From NCBI GenBank assembly GCA_008828725.1, contig MEHQ01004429.1, forward strand, positions 638,405 through 702,404: 64,000 nt of DNA. Reading direction: 5' to 3'. Position 1 is the stretch's first letter, and each line of letters starts with the position of its first letter. Positions 8,360 through 19,350 of the stretch are shown here, in pieces. The position numbers and the translations under genes were made by a program. The DNA comes from Saccharina japonica. Taxonomy: Eukaryota > Sar > Phaeophyceae > Laminariales > Laminariaceae. The notes under the pieces were generated by a model. It was not told where the DNA came from, made no database searches, and saw nothing but the letters and a program-made list of their open reading frames with translations.

Positions 8360-11300
8360 GTTTGATTTTTGGTTTTTTGGCTTTTGGTTTTGTTTTGGTT
8401 TTGGGTTTGTTTTTTTGGTTTATGGTTTGATTTTTGTTTTGTTTTGTTTTGGTTTTTGGTTTGGTTTGGGTTGGGTTGGGTTGGGTTTTGATTTTTGGTT
8501 TGGTTTTAGGTTTGGCGGTTTGGTGGTATGGTTTTGTTTTGTTTGGTTTTGGTTTTGGTTTGGTTTTGTTTGGTTTTGGTTTGGTTTGGTTTGGTTTGGT
8601 TTAGTTTGGGTATTGTTTTGTTTTGTTTTGTTTTGTTTTTTTGGTTTTGGTTTTTAGTTTTGGTTCGGGGTTTTTGGTTTGGTTTGGTGTTGTTTTTTTT
8701 TTTTTTGGTTTTTGGTTTGGGTTTGGGTTTGGTTCGGTTCGGTTTGGTTTGGTTTGGTTCTTGGTGTTTGTCTGGTTTTTGTTTGGTTTCGTTTCGTTTT
8801 TGGTTCGGTTCAGGTTGGCTAGTTTGTTGGTTGAGTGGTGCGTTTATGTTGAAATCTTTAGGTGAGTTGGTGTGGTACAACAACCAACTCCTATATACTC
8901 GTACGTGTATGTGTGCCGCTACGACAACGAACCCCTATGTTTACAACCAACCCTATCCCGATGTTTCTTTTTAATAGTGTGCATTGGATATCGTATAGAA
9001 ATTGTCGATGTATCAAACTTTGAACTTTCCAAGGTTGTAATCTGTAGGGTACGTACATATGGTAACCATACTCGGGGTATTTACCCGGGTATTACCCTAC
9101 CTGCAAAATTATGTGAGTATGTACTGTGCGACATCAATACCCATACCCTGAACTTCTTTGAGTTCTGTACGTCATTTATACCCGTACCCGGAACTTCTGT
9201 AAGTTATGTACGCCCGTGGCACAATACCCGGGGTACGGGTATTCCCTTGTAAAAATACCCGGGTGCGGGTACGGGTACGGGTATATATTGGTACGGGTAC
9301 GATATTCGTACACCTGCCCGAAACTTGTGTGCGTTATGCAGGACTTTCCATACCCGTACCCGGAATAACCAAAGCCCTTGTAATACTACATACGAAACAC
9401 AGCAGCCTTGGAACTTTCGATGTATCGTACCGAACGTCTTTTTCCCTCCTCTATGACGCCTGCTTCGATAGAGGTACTGTACCTTTTTTTGGCTGATTTT
9501 TTTTTTCGGACTGACGGTGGGGAGGGCTCCTTAACCCCTTAGGAACTGGTCCCACGATTATGGGGACAAACTACTTGGAATTAGTGTGGGATAACCCAAA
9601 ATTGTCGGAATTTCATTCTTGTGTCGCAACGTTTTTCGTTGGGTACGTAACCCCTTCAGAACTGGCCCCATCATGTATTTGGGGACGAACTACTTAGAAT
9701 TAGTGTGGGATAGGTTTTTCAGTTCTGAATAGGTTAAGTCACCAGATTTTTCATCGGGTACCACTTTTGCTTTACTACAAAATCTAGTTATTGGGTGAGG
9801 TACTGTATATATAAATACCTCCTCAAGCGACCACCCTTAGAAGGCAGAAACGGTGCACCTTTACCGTATATAGCATTCGTTCTATTAGAAGGCAGAAACG
9901 GTGTACCTTTACCGTATATAGCATGCGTTCTATACTGGCACCAAACGAAAGCTTCGACGCATCAAATATCGAAGTCATACGGATAGATTCTCGTTCGAAT
10001 TCCCTACACCGATATACATGTCCCCCCTTCCTGCAGTTACATAGTGCTCCCATTGCTGTCTCAGGAAGTGGCCACACCAGAAATTAAATTAACTCATTGA
10101 AGCAAGCTGTCATCCATATGCAAGTCCGCCTTACAAGCGGTTCTCAGTAGGATGCAGCTCGCCCTTCATGCGACTCTCCCAACACCTCACGTTTCGCTTC
10201 GCAAAGCTTGGTGCTAGCAATGTCTCCCTGGTCGGTGAAAACCCGACATGCTCCGTCCCGGGCATTGTAGGGATGCGAGGGTCTATGGTCATACGACTAC
10301 GGCCATGCATGACATGAGTACAACCCCCCCTTCCTGCCTCTCTCCCCTCTCTCCCTGTTCGTCCGTCGCCAAAACATCACACCAAAAAAACAACAACCCC
10401 ACAGCCACAACCTGGTCACGATCCCACCGGCGGGGTGGACAGACGTAGCCCACAGGCACGGCACCCGCGTCCTCGGCACCTTCATCACCGAGTGGGAGGC
10501 CGGCCACGGCATCTGCGCGGAGCTCCTTCGCTCCGAGGAGACGGCGGAGAGGGCCGCGGCACAGCTAACGCGGATCGCCGTAGACCACGGGTTTGACGGA
10601 TGGCTCGTGAACATCGAGAACAAGGTCGACCCTGGGGCCGGTGTGGACCACCTTGTCCACTTCGTGAGGAGTCTGACGCTGCAGATGCGCGCGGCTAAGG
10701 GGCATGCGGCGGAGGCGGTGGGGACGGAGGAGGGGCAGGGGGGCGCGAGTTCGTCTTCTTATTTCCCCCCTCTTCCTGCTTCTTGGAGGAGCAGACGCAA
10801 CAGCGCCTCGACCGTCCTGTGGTACGACAGCGTGACGAAGGACGGGGAGCTCGCGTGGCAGGACCGCCTGAACGAAAAAAACCGCGCCTTTTTCGACGCG
10901 AGCGACGGCATCTTCGTCAACTACACCTGGGGCCCCGACTACCCCTCCGCCTCCGCCCTGGAGGCCAAGGAACGCCGCTACGATGTCTACATGGGGATTG
11001 ACACCTTCGGGCGCGGCACCTGGGGCGGCGGGGGCCTCGACGTGGACAAAGCTCTCGGTAGCATTAGACGCGCCGGGGTCTCCGCCGCCCTCTTCGCCCC
11101 GTCCTGGACGATGGAAAACATGACCCCCGGGAGCGGCAAGGTTGCGCCGGGCGAAGACTGGCAAGCGGTGGAGCGGGGTTTCGGGAATGTGGATGAGGCT
11201 TTTTGGGCCAAGATTGCCGCGACGTGGGTGCCCCCTCGGCCCGTTCCCGGGCCAGCAGGAGCGGCGCTGCCTCTGGTGGTGAACTTTGGGAACGGCGTGG

Positions 11301-11578
11301 GAGACGCGTGGAGGGTCCGGGGGCAAGAGGTGGCCGTATTTCGTGGTGAGAGCTGGCTGTGGTGGGTTGGTATGTTGGTCGGCTGGGGTGTGGTGTTTGT
11401 TTTTGGAGAGGGGGAGGGGGGTTAGGTAGGGGTTGGGTGGGGGCCGAGGGGGAATAGGACCCATGTCGGCGTGCGTTGTGCCCCAAGAGTTGCTTTGGGA
11501 AGAGGGGGGCCCGGGGGGGGGTGATGAGCGGAAGGCGGGGGGAGAGGTGGAGCGAGGGGGGGGCAGGGGGCAGAGGAA

Positions 11579-11615
<37 letters not shown>

Positions 11616-14600
11616 GATGCCGATTTTGTTGTACTCTGCCGTCGTGTATATAAAGTATGGGTATGAAACCCCCGGCTTGACTCCTTTCTGCGCCTCGTGG
11701 ACGAACATGTGTAACTTTTTTTATTTTTTTTTTATTTATGTTTGGCATTCGCGTCGCGTCTCGGGGAACAACGAACGCGCCTTTCCGTGCGCGCGTGTGT
11801 GTGTGTGTGATTTCGCTCTTGTCTTTCGCGTCCTTTCTGTTGTTTTTTTTTGTCGCGGCGGCGCAGGCGACGAATCGGTCCTCCACGGAAACGGCGCGTT
11901 TTCGTCCAAGGAGAAACGTTTGGTGGTGGGAGGGGCTTTCTACGACCTGGCGTCGCAGTGCATCACCCCGCTCATCGGCGGGCGCGGAAGCGTGGGGCTG
12001 AACTCCAATTCTGCCATGGGCAGGCGCGCGGGATCTAACGCCCCCCCGGTGAGAGACGGAGAGGTCGAGGTTCGAGGGCTAGAGCAGCAACGGAGATCGC
12101 GTCGCTCGCGTTTGATGTTGAAGACGCTTGCGGGTGGCCGTTTTTGTGTGTGTGCGTGTTTGTGTGTGTGTTTGTGTGTGTGTTTGTTTGGCCTCGTAGC
12201 AGCGAGCAGCAAAACAGAAAGAAAGCGCTGCGTTGTGGGTGTTGCATATAGACACGTGGGTCAAGCGCGGTAGCTTGTTTTGGTCCTCGTGATTTTCCGT
12301 CGTGATCTGAGGCGCACTCGTGAGTCGTTGCTGTGCGCGTTATATATACCCCTCCCTTTTGGAACTCCATTCGCATGTTTGGAGAGAAAATACTTGTAAT
12401 TAGTGTGGTATACGTTTTTGCAGTTCTACAGTAGAAATGTTATTGTCTGGTCTACTACTGCTGTAGTTGGTTGGACGCTAAAGAGGCGTTTTTTTTTTTT
12501 GCGGTGTTTTCGGGGGTTCAATCGCGGGTGGCGTAGAACCTTGCACTTCAAGCTACCAGGTATCGTTTAATCTTTTGTCCACTTTGGCTTCGAATTGGTG
12601 GAGTAATGGACCAGTATGGTCTATCGATTGATAAGTCAGCGTCAGATTTCAGAGCTGAATGCATTTGATCACTGCTTGATCGAGCTCCTATAATAGCTGA
12701 CATACGTGCAAAATATTTTAATCGAAACATACTGTTTAATATATACGAAGTATATATATATATATTACTTCGTACCAATTGTACGTACAACAATGGTGTT
12801 TTAACTCCGTCACAACTATGTACGAGTCCTTGTTTTTCGTAAAAATTGTCTCTCTCCTGTCCCCCCGTCCCCTCCTACTCGATGCCCACAACGGCGCCTC
12901 CACAGCTCAGCGCGAACGGCATGGTGGGGGCGAAGTACTCCTTCACGGAAAGCTTCGACGGCGGCTCCTGTCTAAGGTTCACGGGGGTCCTGAACGAAAA
13001 AGTCACCGCGTCCTTCCCGCTCTTCAGGTGACCCAAGAATTCAAGCAGTCGTGAATGCTGATGAAACATATATTGATTGTGGCACAGGTAAATCAGGCCT
13101 GGGGGTGGGGGTGAAGGGAGGGGGGGGGGCGGGGGCGCGGGGGGCGCGGGGCGGAGGGGTACTCATGTCATGCATGGCCGTAGCCGTATGACCATAGACC
13201 CTCGCATCCCTGCAATGCCGGGACGGAGCACGTCGGGTTTTCACCGACCAGGCAGGCATTGCTTGCACCAAGCGCGAAGCGAAACGTGAGGTGTTCGGCG
13301 AGTCGCATAGAGGGGGGGGGGGTAGGTAAGCTTTTTTTGGTGCTGTACATTTCTTTGGTAGCGCCCCACAAGAACGTATTAGCCCCCCGCCCTAAGATTA
13401 TTGTACCAGTAGTGCGGTTTTATTTCAGCAGTGGGGAAAAAGTCGAATATGGCTTGTCGGGAGGGTGTCCCTCCGATGCGACGTCGATTGCTCTTGTGCC
13501 CGTCCCATCAACGACTTGTGTCCACGTCTTGTCTCCTTTCTGTCAACATCTTGAGTATTTCCCTCGACAATGTCTTGCATCCATTTGATCAACGTCTTTC
13601 GTCCATTCCATAAATACATTTGCCCCTTCCCCCTTCCATGCCCTGCCTATTCCGTGCCTCACCCGCCAATGCACCAACGTCAGCCACTCACCCACCCACC
13701 CATCCACCCACCCACCTACCCACCCACCTACCCACATACCATACGTCTGCATCTTCAGTAGTACTCCGCGCTACTGAGCATTGTACTGCAGTCGGCTATT
13801 GAAACGTTTCGTCACGACAACAGGCTGCTGCTGTACTGCAGTCGGCTATTGAAACGTTTCATCACGACAATAGGCTACTGCTGTACTGCGGTCGGCTATT
13901 GAAACGTTTCATCACGACAATAGGCTGCTTGCTGTACTGCGGTCGGCTACTGAAACGTTTCATCACGACAAACAGGCTGCTGTTGTTGGACTGCAGTCGG
14001 CTATTGAAACGTTTCTTCACGGCCAATAGGCTGCTGCTGTACTGCAGTCCGCTATTGAACATTTACGGCGACAATAGACTGCTGTTGCCCTACCTGCATT
14101 TCTTAACACACCCACCCACCCACCCACCCACCTCTCTTCTGAACATCTTCCGCGTTCGGCTTTTTCTTCGCATCGCCCTCCCTTGCTAGTTGCGACATGC
14201 GGTTGCCCGCGGAGCCGCTGGAGGTAAGGCTGACGTTCTGCGGAAATCCTGACAGCGAGGTTGCGCTGGTGCTGGTGCTGGACGTCCAGGGTCAGCTTGG
14301 GGGACGCCGCGAAGTGGTGCTGAGGGACTGGGGTCATGAGGTGCGCGGGCGCGGGACGGGCCTAGCTCCGTGCAGGGTATTTGTGTGTAGCATGATGATA
14401 TCACGCAATCACACTACGCGTATTACATTGCACCGTAGTGGGGAGGGAGGAGGAGAGCCTACATAGTGACCCCCCGGGATCTGAGTTACGACTAAAGAGC
14501 GAGAGAGAGAAAATAAGGGCGAAAAGGATAAAGGGGATTGAAAAAAGGAAAAAAAATGCGCGGGAGGAGGGGACGGGCCCAGCTCCGTGCAGGGTATATA

Positions 14601-17600
14601 TACATATATATATACGTAGCATGATGATATCAGGCAATCGTAGTGGGGAGGGAGGAGAGCCTACTTCGTGAGGAGAGCCTACTTGGTGACCCCCGGGATC
14701 TGAGTTACGACTAAAGAGGGAGAGAGAGAAAAGAAGGACGAAGATAAGAAACGGGATGGAAGAATAAATAAATGTGTCCTTTCTTTGCTAAATTAAGTAA
14801 AATAGGTACAAGCACCCATTCCTTGTGGTATTTCGGTCTCCATACTCGTACGTAGCAATTTTAACTATCCTTGATTTTTTTTTTTGATATTTAATCACCA
14901 ACACCAACCAACAGCCACATATATACATCATGGTTGTTTTTGTGCACGAGGCAACCATACGGCGTGCCCTGGTATATATACCTGGTACTGTGTATATAAA
15001 ATAAGCCCAACATTCAGTGCAGTACTACAGCTGTCTCTAGGATCTCGCGCAGCGGCAAGATATTTGCAGCTAGCTGTCGTTTCGATTGTGTATGCGTGGT
15101 TGGAATTGCCTGTCTTTTTGCATTTGTTTTTGGCGCGAAGGATGCTTCGGGCTACTACTCGAAAGGGACGCACCCTATATACCAGGTAGTTTTATTGGGG
15201 CACCGGTGTAGACATTAGAAACTCGCATTCGCTCGTCAACACAAACATAACTCAGAACTAATGATGCCGGTAAGAATGTACCAGGCTTATCTATGGAGGT
15301 CGCCTCCTCAGATGATGTCGGCCGTGTCGGGGGTCTTGGACGGGTTTCGATTGGCCGAGGCCTTGACGCGCACTTTTTTTTCTTATATGTATGTGGCCAG
15401 GAGGTGCCTCCACAAAACCTCCCTCGCATAGGTCTCGTAGACCGGACGTTGGTTAACGTATCTTCATGGTTGGCATTCTTGTGATCAGAACGTTGACGAT
15501 GTCTACGTACCCTATCCTCCACATATCGTACTAATTCTAATTGAGAAGAAGAAAAAAAACACACGCGACAAAAATAAAAATTGTATAATATGTACGAAAA
15601 AAAATAAACGGAGAAAGAAAAACGAACGAAACGACGGAGCAACGGTGGGGGAGTGGACGTCTGGAGTGTTCCCGTAGTGCCCAGCCTTCGAGGGCTGGTT
15701 CCTCCAAGCCGAACTGCCAACTCCGCGCACCAGGACCGGCGGTGTGTACCGCTTGGCCCAGCGTCGACAAAATAGTTCATAGACACGTGGCTTGCGCTAC
15801 TAATAGTAGACCCGCTCTATCACGTCAACTCGTCGGAACACTATAGTATACCTGGTATGTTTATTTCAGACTGTTAAATTTAAATTTAAATTTATTTTAA
15901 TTATTTCTTCCCCCACAAATAGACACACACTTCCTGAATTCTACAGCCTCAGATTGTGTCCCCCTCATACGGGATGTACACCCTACATGAGGACATATAA
16001 AATTCGTAAGCACGCGCGATCGAAGTATTACACTCAGCTAGCAAACATGAGCTTCGACGAAATCCTCGAGCTCACAGCTGTTGTTTTTTTAATTTTTTAA
16101 ATAGGTAGCTGACGCTTAACTATTCAGTGCATACGATTCATCCCGAAAAAAATCCGATTTTTTTCCACGTTTTTATAAGTGTACTGTTTCGTCCGACAAC
16201 TTACAGGGAGTTCCAGCGAATCAGCCTGTTTTCTCGAAGAGGCTGTCCTTGACAGAGGAGAGGACGACGTACTCTCCTGTCGAAGAGGTTCTCAGCGGAG
16301 AATTTTCTGCGGGCAACGCAGAAAATTCTTGGGGCGCTGCAGAAGACCTCCAAGCTCGAGTCAGGTACGTATATAGACTATATATCGTATGTATATATTA
16401 AATATGTATATATATGTATGTATATATACCTGGTGCTCGCCCGGGTATTTATGGTTTGGCGTGGTCTGAATTAGGCGACACTGCTAGAGCTGTGTTGTTC
16501 CTGGTAGTTGCTTGGTTCGCAAGCGATGTGAGATGATGAAGCACAGCCCCCCCCCGTACGTAGGTTTTCCGTTTTATCTTTGCGTGGTGCGGTCGGTGTA
16601 CGTAATATTGTGTGTGTGCTGTTTTTTTGTTTTTGTTTTTCTTCTTCGAACGGGACGCTTTCATAGCCTGCTTCTGTTGTTTGTGACACCACGAGGCTAC
16701 CATTGTAGATTTTGAGGGGAAAAGGGGCCAACGCGAGAACATCGTCATCGTAACCATCGTCGCAGGTGTACACACGTTTTGGTGACGTTCTTTTGGTTTT
16801 GTGTGAGACAGTGCGCAGGGAGGGAGGGAGGGAGGGAGGGTGTGCTGCTACTGTATTTCCACGGAGCGCCTTCATCTACTAGCTGATCTACAAGTAGGGC
16901 AGGTCGGTGTCGGTGCGCCCGATTAAACATACACTTGATCCGAAGGTCGAGGCATAATACTGCTGTTATTGTCGTGTGGTTGAATTTCTGCAAGAAAGAT
17001 TTACTTGGTCCGTTGGTTGGAGCCATCGCTGGCCGCCATGGGTAGCTTGAACATTCTGCGAATCGTGTGTAAGTTTTTTCTCCTCCTGCTCTGCGACGCT
17101 GAAATTTCGATTCGAGCCCTTCACCCCAGCCGTTTTTCCCTGGGCCAAACTAGGTTAAGGGTGAAGGTTAGGCGTCCGCAAGGGCTGCAGATACCTCCCT
17201 TGCGCGACCGACCCTGTTCATCGTTTGGACAACCTGATACATAGCGCGAGGGGCTCATAACCTGTGTTTGCACCCCGCCGCCCATGAATCGCTGCTCGCT
17301 TGGATGTCGGAGGCCGTGCCTCGCTCGTGCTTCCACTGCTCTTCGTCAACAACACGCCGACATACCGACCGCGCCACCTTGCTAATTCCGATTGTTTCGT
17401 TGCCTCTCCTCCCCTTTCCCCTCCCCTCCTCCTCCTCCTCCTCCTCCTCCTCCCTCCCTCCCCCCTTTATCCATCCGCGCCTAAGAGCTGCCCTCCACGC
17501 CCGCCCGCATCCCACATGCGCTCCTTCCCGCTCCCCCTCCTCCCCCCCCTCCCTCCCTCTCCTCCCCCCCCCCCCCTTCCCTCGAAAAAGTGCTTCTCCG

Positions 17601-18445
17601 CTGCATTCGGCAATAATCGTACGACACCATCCGGGACTGTCTGTGTGCCCAACGTGGCAGCGATGGCAACGGCGGCAGCGGCGGCGGCGGCGGCGGCGGC
17701 ATACCACCTGCTTCTCCGACCAGCACCACGAACTCCTCCTCCTCCGCTGCTTGGACGACGCGCAAGTACGTCCTCCGCGACCTGAGGCTGGGCGGGTCGT
17801 ACGCTATCCGGGACGTCCGTGTTGTCTGTGCCAGGCGGACGGTAAAGCCCGCCGAAGATCGGGAAGGCGGGGGGGGGTTACAGCATTTCGGTGGGCGTAG
17901 CTTACGAGCGGGCGGTGGGGGCGTCGGGGGGCGGGAGGGCGGGTTGCGAGGAGTTGCAGGGTTTGCGGCGTTTCGCGCGTGTCTCGGGGAGGTTGCCATC
18001 GGCCCCTGGCGAAAGGACATGCCTCTCGAGTTCCAAAAACTTAAGGGTTTGCGTGCGGTAGAGGTGGCGTGTGTGCACGGGGGGGGCGGGGGTGGCGACG
18101 ACGAGGAGGAGGCTGGGGTGGTTGTTGATCTGTCGCTTGAGTGGGAATCGTCGCCCGGGATACCTAAGAGGCGGAATAATTTTGCTGGTGGAGCGCTGGG
18201 CGAGTCTTCCCGATACTCGACCCTCCACTGCGATGTGTGGCAGGCGAGCGAGGAGGGGGGCGGGGCAGGGGGGGGGGAGCGGGGGTGGTTGGAGATGGTT
18301 GGGCAGGGCCTACGGTCGAAAGTACCGCCTGAGCGGGTTGAGGGCTCGGGCTTCTGTCGAGGGAGAAGCGGCGATTGTGCTGGCGGTGCAGCAGGTCAAC
18401 GCCATGGGGTACCGTGAGGTGGGGGCTTTACATTGCGTCGGTTGA
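7961..18445 (+). CDS. ENGASE: endo-beta-N-acetylglucosaminidase (GH85, ENGase)
   Basis: ENGase cleaves the chitobiose core of N-glycans and, in most eukaryotes, acts in the cytosol on free oligosaccharides and misfolded glycoproteins. Seven exons are supported: 7961-8359, 10405-11345, 11867-12048, 12906-13027, 14190-14340, 16207-16364 and about 17661-18445. All have GT-AG borders and matching phases. Exon 1 carries LLVCHDLAGGY and VDIFVYF. Exon 2 has TIPPAGWTDVAHRHG, LGTFITEW and the catalytic GFDGWLVNIEN (Asn at 10610, Glu at 10616). The C-terminal beta-domains follow. Two Gly/Ser-rich inserts lengthen it beyond the roughly 740-residue human protein. The last exon needs a frame change at a 10-G run (18268-18277). 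An anchor exon may lie at 6075-6304. The family assignment is firm; the 5' end and the acceptor of the last exon are less so. Confidence 0.93.
8360..8830 (+). repeat. G/T-only tract (TTTGG-type) at intron start
   Basis: For about 470 nt the plus strand is almost exclusively G and T in degenerate TTTGG/TTTTGG units. It begins directly at the 5' splice site of the 2,045-nt ENGase intron. The transcript would be U/G-only here. Long open frames on both strands are artefacts of the base bias. Confidence 0.9.
9528..9738 (-). mobile_element. two ~90-bp foldback elements (family A)
   Basis: A complete copy lies at 9648-9738, with inverted ends TAACCCCTTCAGAACTGG and CAGTTCTGAATAGGTTAAG around GGGGACGAACTACTTAGAAT. 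A partial copy precedes it at 9528-9590. Plus-strand complete copies are at 20889-20977, 58299-58386 and 58788-58878. At about 90 bp the family is very short for a MITE. Confidence 0.75.
9837..9934 (+). repeat. two-copy 49-bp tandem repeat
   Basis: A 49-bp unit beginning TTAGAAGGCAGAAACGGTG and ending near GTTCTAT occurs twice in tandem with two substitutions (GCACC/GTACC and CATTCG/CATGCG). Confidence 0.85.
10113..10330 (+). mobile_element. poly(C)-tailed structured repeat 1 (F1), full-length
   Basis: This is the longest form of F1, at about 215 bp. It has a 5' part (TGCAAGTCCGCCTTACAAGC, CACCTCACGTTTCGCTTCGC) and a conserved core with three consecutive hairpins: GTCGG-TGAAAAC-CCGAC, GCAT-TGTAGGG-ATGC, and ATGG...CCAT around ATACGACTAC. 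It ends GAGTAC plus a C-rich run. Other copies are at 13140-13311 (-), 19811, 20014, 35727, 36098, 36199, 40311 and 59631 (-). It contains no ORF. Confidence 0.85.
10405..11345 (+). CDS. ENGASE: ENGase exon: GH85 catalytic core
   Basis: The exon begins after CCACAG with HNLVTIPPAGWTD and runs through LGTFITEWEAGHG and the catalytic DGWLVNIENKVD. It continues with LWYDSVTKDGELAWQDRLN, FFDASDGIFVNYTWG, YDVYMGIDTFGRG and ALFAPSWTMEN, and ends at TTTCGTG|GTGAGA in phase 1. A Gly/Ser-rich insert of about 38 codons (around 10700-10800) separates LTLQMRA from TVLWYDS and stays in frame, so no intron is needed. Confidence 0.95.
11582..11613 (+). repeat. 32-G homopolymer
   Basis: An uninterrupted G run of 32 lies inside the ENGase intron 11346-11866, within a longer G/A-rich stretch starting near 11400. 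Confidence 0.9.
11867..12048 (+). CDS. ENGASE: ENGase exon (FYDLASQCITPLIG)
   Basis: The acceptor is a T-rich tract followed by GCGCAG. The frame gives AFYDLASQCITPLIGG, equivalent to the WYHLSAQEIQPLF region of the family. It ends at CCCCCG|GTGAGA in phase 0. Confidence 0.85.
12906..13027 (+). CDS. ENGASE: ENGase exon (FDGGSCLRFTG)
   Basis: This 122-nt exon has acceptor CTCCACAG and donor CTTCAG|GTGACC. It reads SFDGGSCLRFTGVL, matching the W.GGSSLLVRG strand region after the GH85 barrel. It starts in phase 0 and ends in phase 2. Confidence 0.85.
13140..13311 (-). mobile_element. poly(C)-tailed structured repeat 1 (F1), minus copy
   Basis: This is a reverse-complement copy inside the ENGase intron 13028-14189. 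On the minus strand it ends GAGTAC plus a C-rich run. It keeps the GTCGG/CCGAC and GCAT/ATGC stems, with a single loop change (TGCAGGG). Confidence 0.8.
13680..14135 (+). repeat. ~50-bp tandem array flanked by CCCA runs
   Basis: Six degenerate units of 46-52 bp run from about 13786 to 14085, each carrying CTGCAGTCGGCTATTGAAAC and TTTCATCACGACAATAGGCT or variants. CCCA tetranucleotide runs lie on both sides (13690-13740 and 14108-14132). The array lies in an ENGase intron and has no protein meaning. Confidence 0.85.
14190..14340 (+). CDS. ENGASE: ENGase exon (PLEVRLTF..VALVLVLD)
   Basis: The acceptor is CCCTTGCTAG. The first base completes a Ser codon, then MRLPAEPLEVRLTF and SEVALVLVLDVQG follow, the family's beta-sandwich strands. 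The donor GGTCATGAG|GTGCGC is in phase 0. Confidence 0.8.
14342..14775 (+). repeat. ~215-bp tandem duplication containing family G
   Basis: The block CGGGACGGGCC(T/C)AGCTC through TAGCATGATGATATCA, followed by a truncated family G SINE copy, occurs at 14342-14555 and again at 14556-14775. The first unit starts right at the ENGase exon border. The SINE tails are A-rich. Confidence 0.8.
15293..15524 (+). repeat. 350-bp repeat (family D), copy 3, deleted
   Basis: This copy has both ends of family D (ATGGAGGTCGCC and ATCCTCCACAT). It lacks the middle segment that corresponds to about 4534-4660 and has several substitutions. It lies in the ENGase intron 14341-16206. Confidence 0.8.
15911..16090 (+). 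repeat. repeat with MSFDEIL-type short frame, copy 2
   Basis: Reverse complement of 4842-5022. From ATG at 16048 it reads MSFDEILELTAV, then runs into a T-rich stretch and a stop. It ends about 115 bp before the next ENGase exon. Confidence 0.6.
16207..16364 (+). CDS. ENGASE: ENGase exon, low-conservation linker
   Basis: The borders are ACTTACAG and GAGTCAG|GTACGT, a near-perfect donor. Its 158 nt stay open from phase 0 to phase 2, which is what the neighbouring exons require. The peptide (GVPANQPVFSKRLSLTEE...) is an acidic/Ser-rich linker without clear family similarity, so its inclusion rests on splice sites and phase. Confidence 0.65.
17661..18445 (+). CDS. ENGASE: ENGase last exon, frame change inside
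   Basis: The first frame reads a Gly-rich and Ser-rich stretch, then WTTRKYVLRDLRLGG, IRDVRVVCARR, FRACLGEVAIGP, LSLEWESS and YSTLHCDVW, the C-terminal domain of ENGase. The last conserved block, LGRAYGRKYRLSGLRA to VNAMGYREVGALHCVG and the stop at 18443, is in the next frame. The switch must lie between about 18240 and 18295. The 10-G run at 18268-18277 is the likely site of a sequencing indel or a real lesion. The acceptor could be 17661 or 17724; both keep phase. Confidence 0.85.
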
Positions 18446-18723
18446 AGTACAGTAGTTCAATAGTGTCCTTACATTCTGTTATCTCATTGACTCTTTTTTT
18501 ACTGAAATCTAGGACTAGCCCCGTGTTCACACAATATAGGCTTAAGTGCCCCATTAGAACAAAAACTTGAAACAAATGAAAAAATAAATGAACAACGTTA
18601 AGCAGTAGTACACGGCATAAAAAAATCGCATTAAAGGGAAGCTTGGATAACGGAGCGGTGGGCATACCCCCTTTTGGTGCGTCGCGCTTTTTTGTACGTG
18701 CGACTATTTCGGGGTGGGCTAAT

Positions 18724-18818
18724 GTAGTAAATAGGACCCACGGTACACAGAAAAACCTATATATTTACCTATTTTTTTCCAACAATATTTGGTCCTATTT
18801 ACTATGGTCCTCCGTAAT
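18724..18818. mobile_element. foldback element (family B)
   Basis: TAGTAAATAGGACCC on the left pairs with TTTGGTCCTATTTACTATGG on the right, followed by TCCTCCGTAATA. The left extreme is eroded. Confidence 0.7.
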
Positions 18819-18850
18819 ACCACAATGGCGTACCCGTACGTAGGTATTGA

Positions 18851-19350
18851 TATATATATATACATATACCCACGCTAAGGTAGGGAGGGGGGAACACCGA
18901 TTTTTCTCCGAATTTTCTGATGACGTATATACCCACGCTACGGTAGGGAGGGGGGGACACCGAATTTTCTGATGACCTCTAGACCCAATGGTCGCGTTAC
19001 CATGGCACATATCAGGCCCGTAAATAAGTCAGGAATAGCGTCAGGGTCCGACTTAGGGTTAGGTTTAGCGTAAAGGGTTGGGATGGTGCTACGTCCGTCG
19101 CTTTTGATCCCACCCGCCGTAGGTGTCCATATATATATACCCACGCTACGGTAGGGGGGGGGGGTACCGATTTTTCTCAGAATTTTCTGATGAGCTCTAG
19201 ACCCAATGGTCGCGTTACCATGGCACATATCAGGCCCGTGAATAGGTCAAGAATGGCGTCAGGGTCCGGGTTAGGGTTAGGTTTAGCGTTAAGGGTTGGG
19301 TTGGTGCTACGTCCGTCGCTTTTGATCCCACCTGCCGGAGTGCTTCAACT
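18851..19350 (+). repeat. ~207-bp tandem repeat with TTAGGG-like core
   Basis: Two full units (about 18926-19130 and 19135-19345) and a partial one (18851-18925) contain ACCCACGCTACGGTAGGG, AATTTTCTGATGA, GGTCGCGTTACCATGGCAC, a TTAGGGTTAGG core and CTTTTGATCCCACC. Copy-to-copy divergence is low. A relative of the second half lies at 940-1020. Confidence 0.85.

Noticed and set aside
8506..8974. Open frames on both strands over the G/T tract
   Set aside because: Produced by a two-letter alphabet (F/W/G/L/V on one strand, N/Q/T/K/P on the other); the tract is intronic.
15735..15755. GGCGGTGTGTACC resembling the universal 3' SSU rRNA primer site
   Set aside because: The neighbouring bases do not continue as 18S or 16S rRNA on either strand; chance match.
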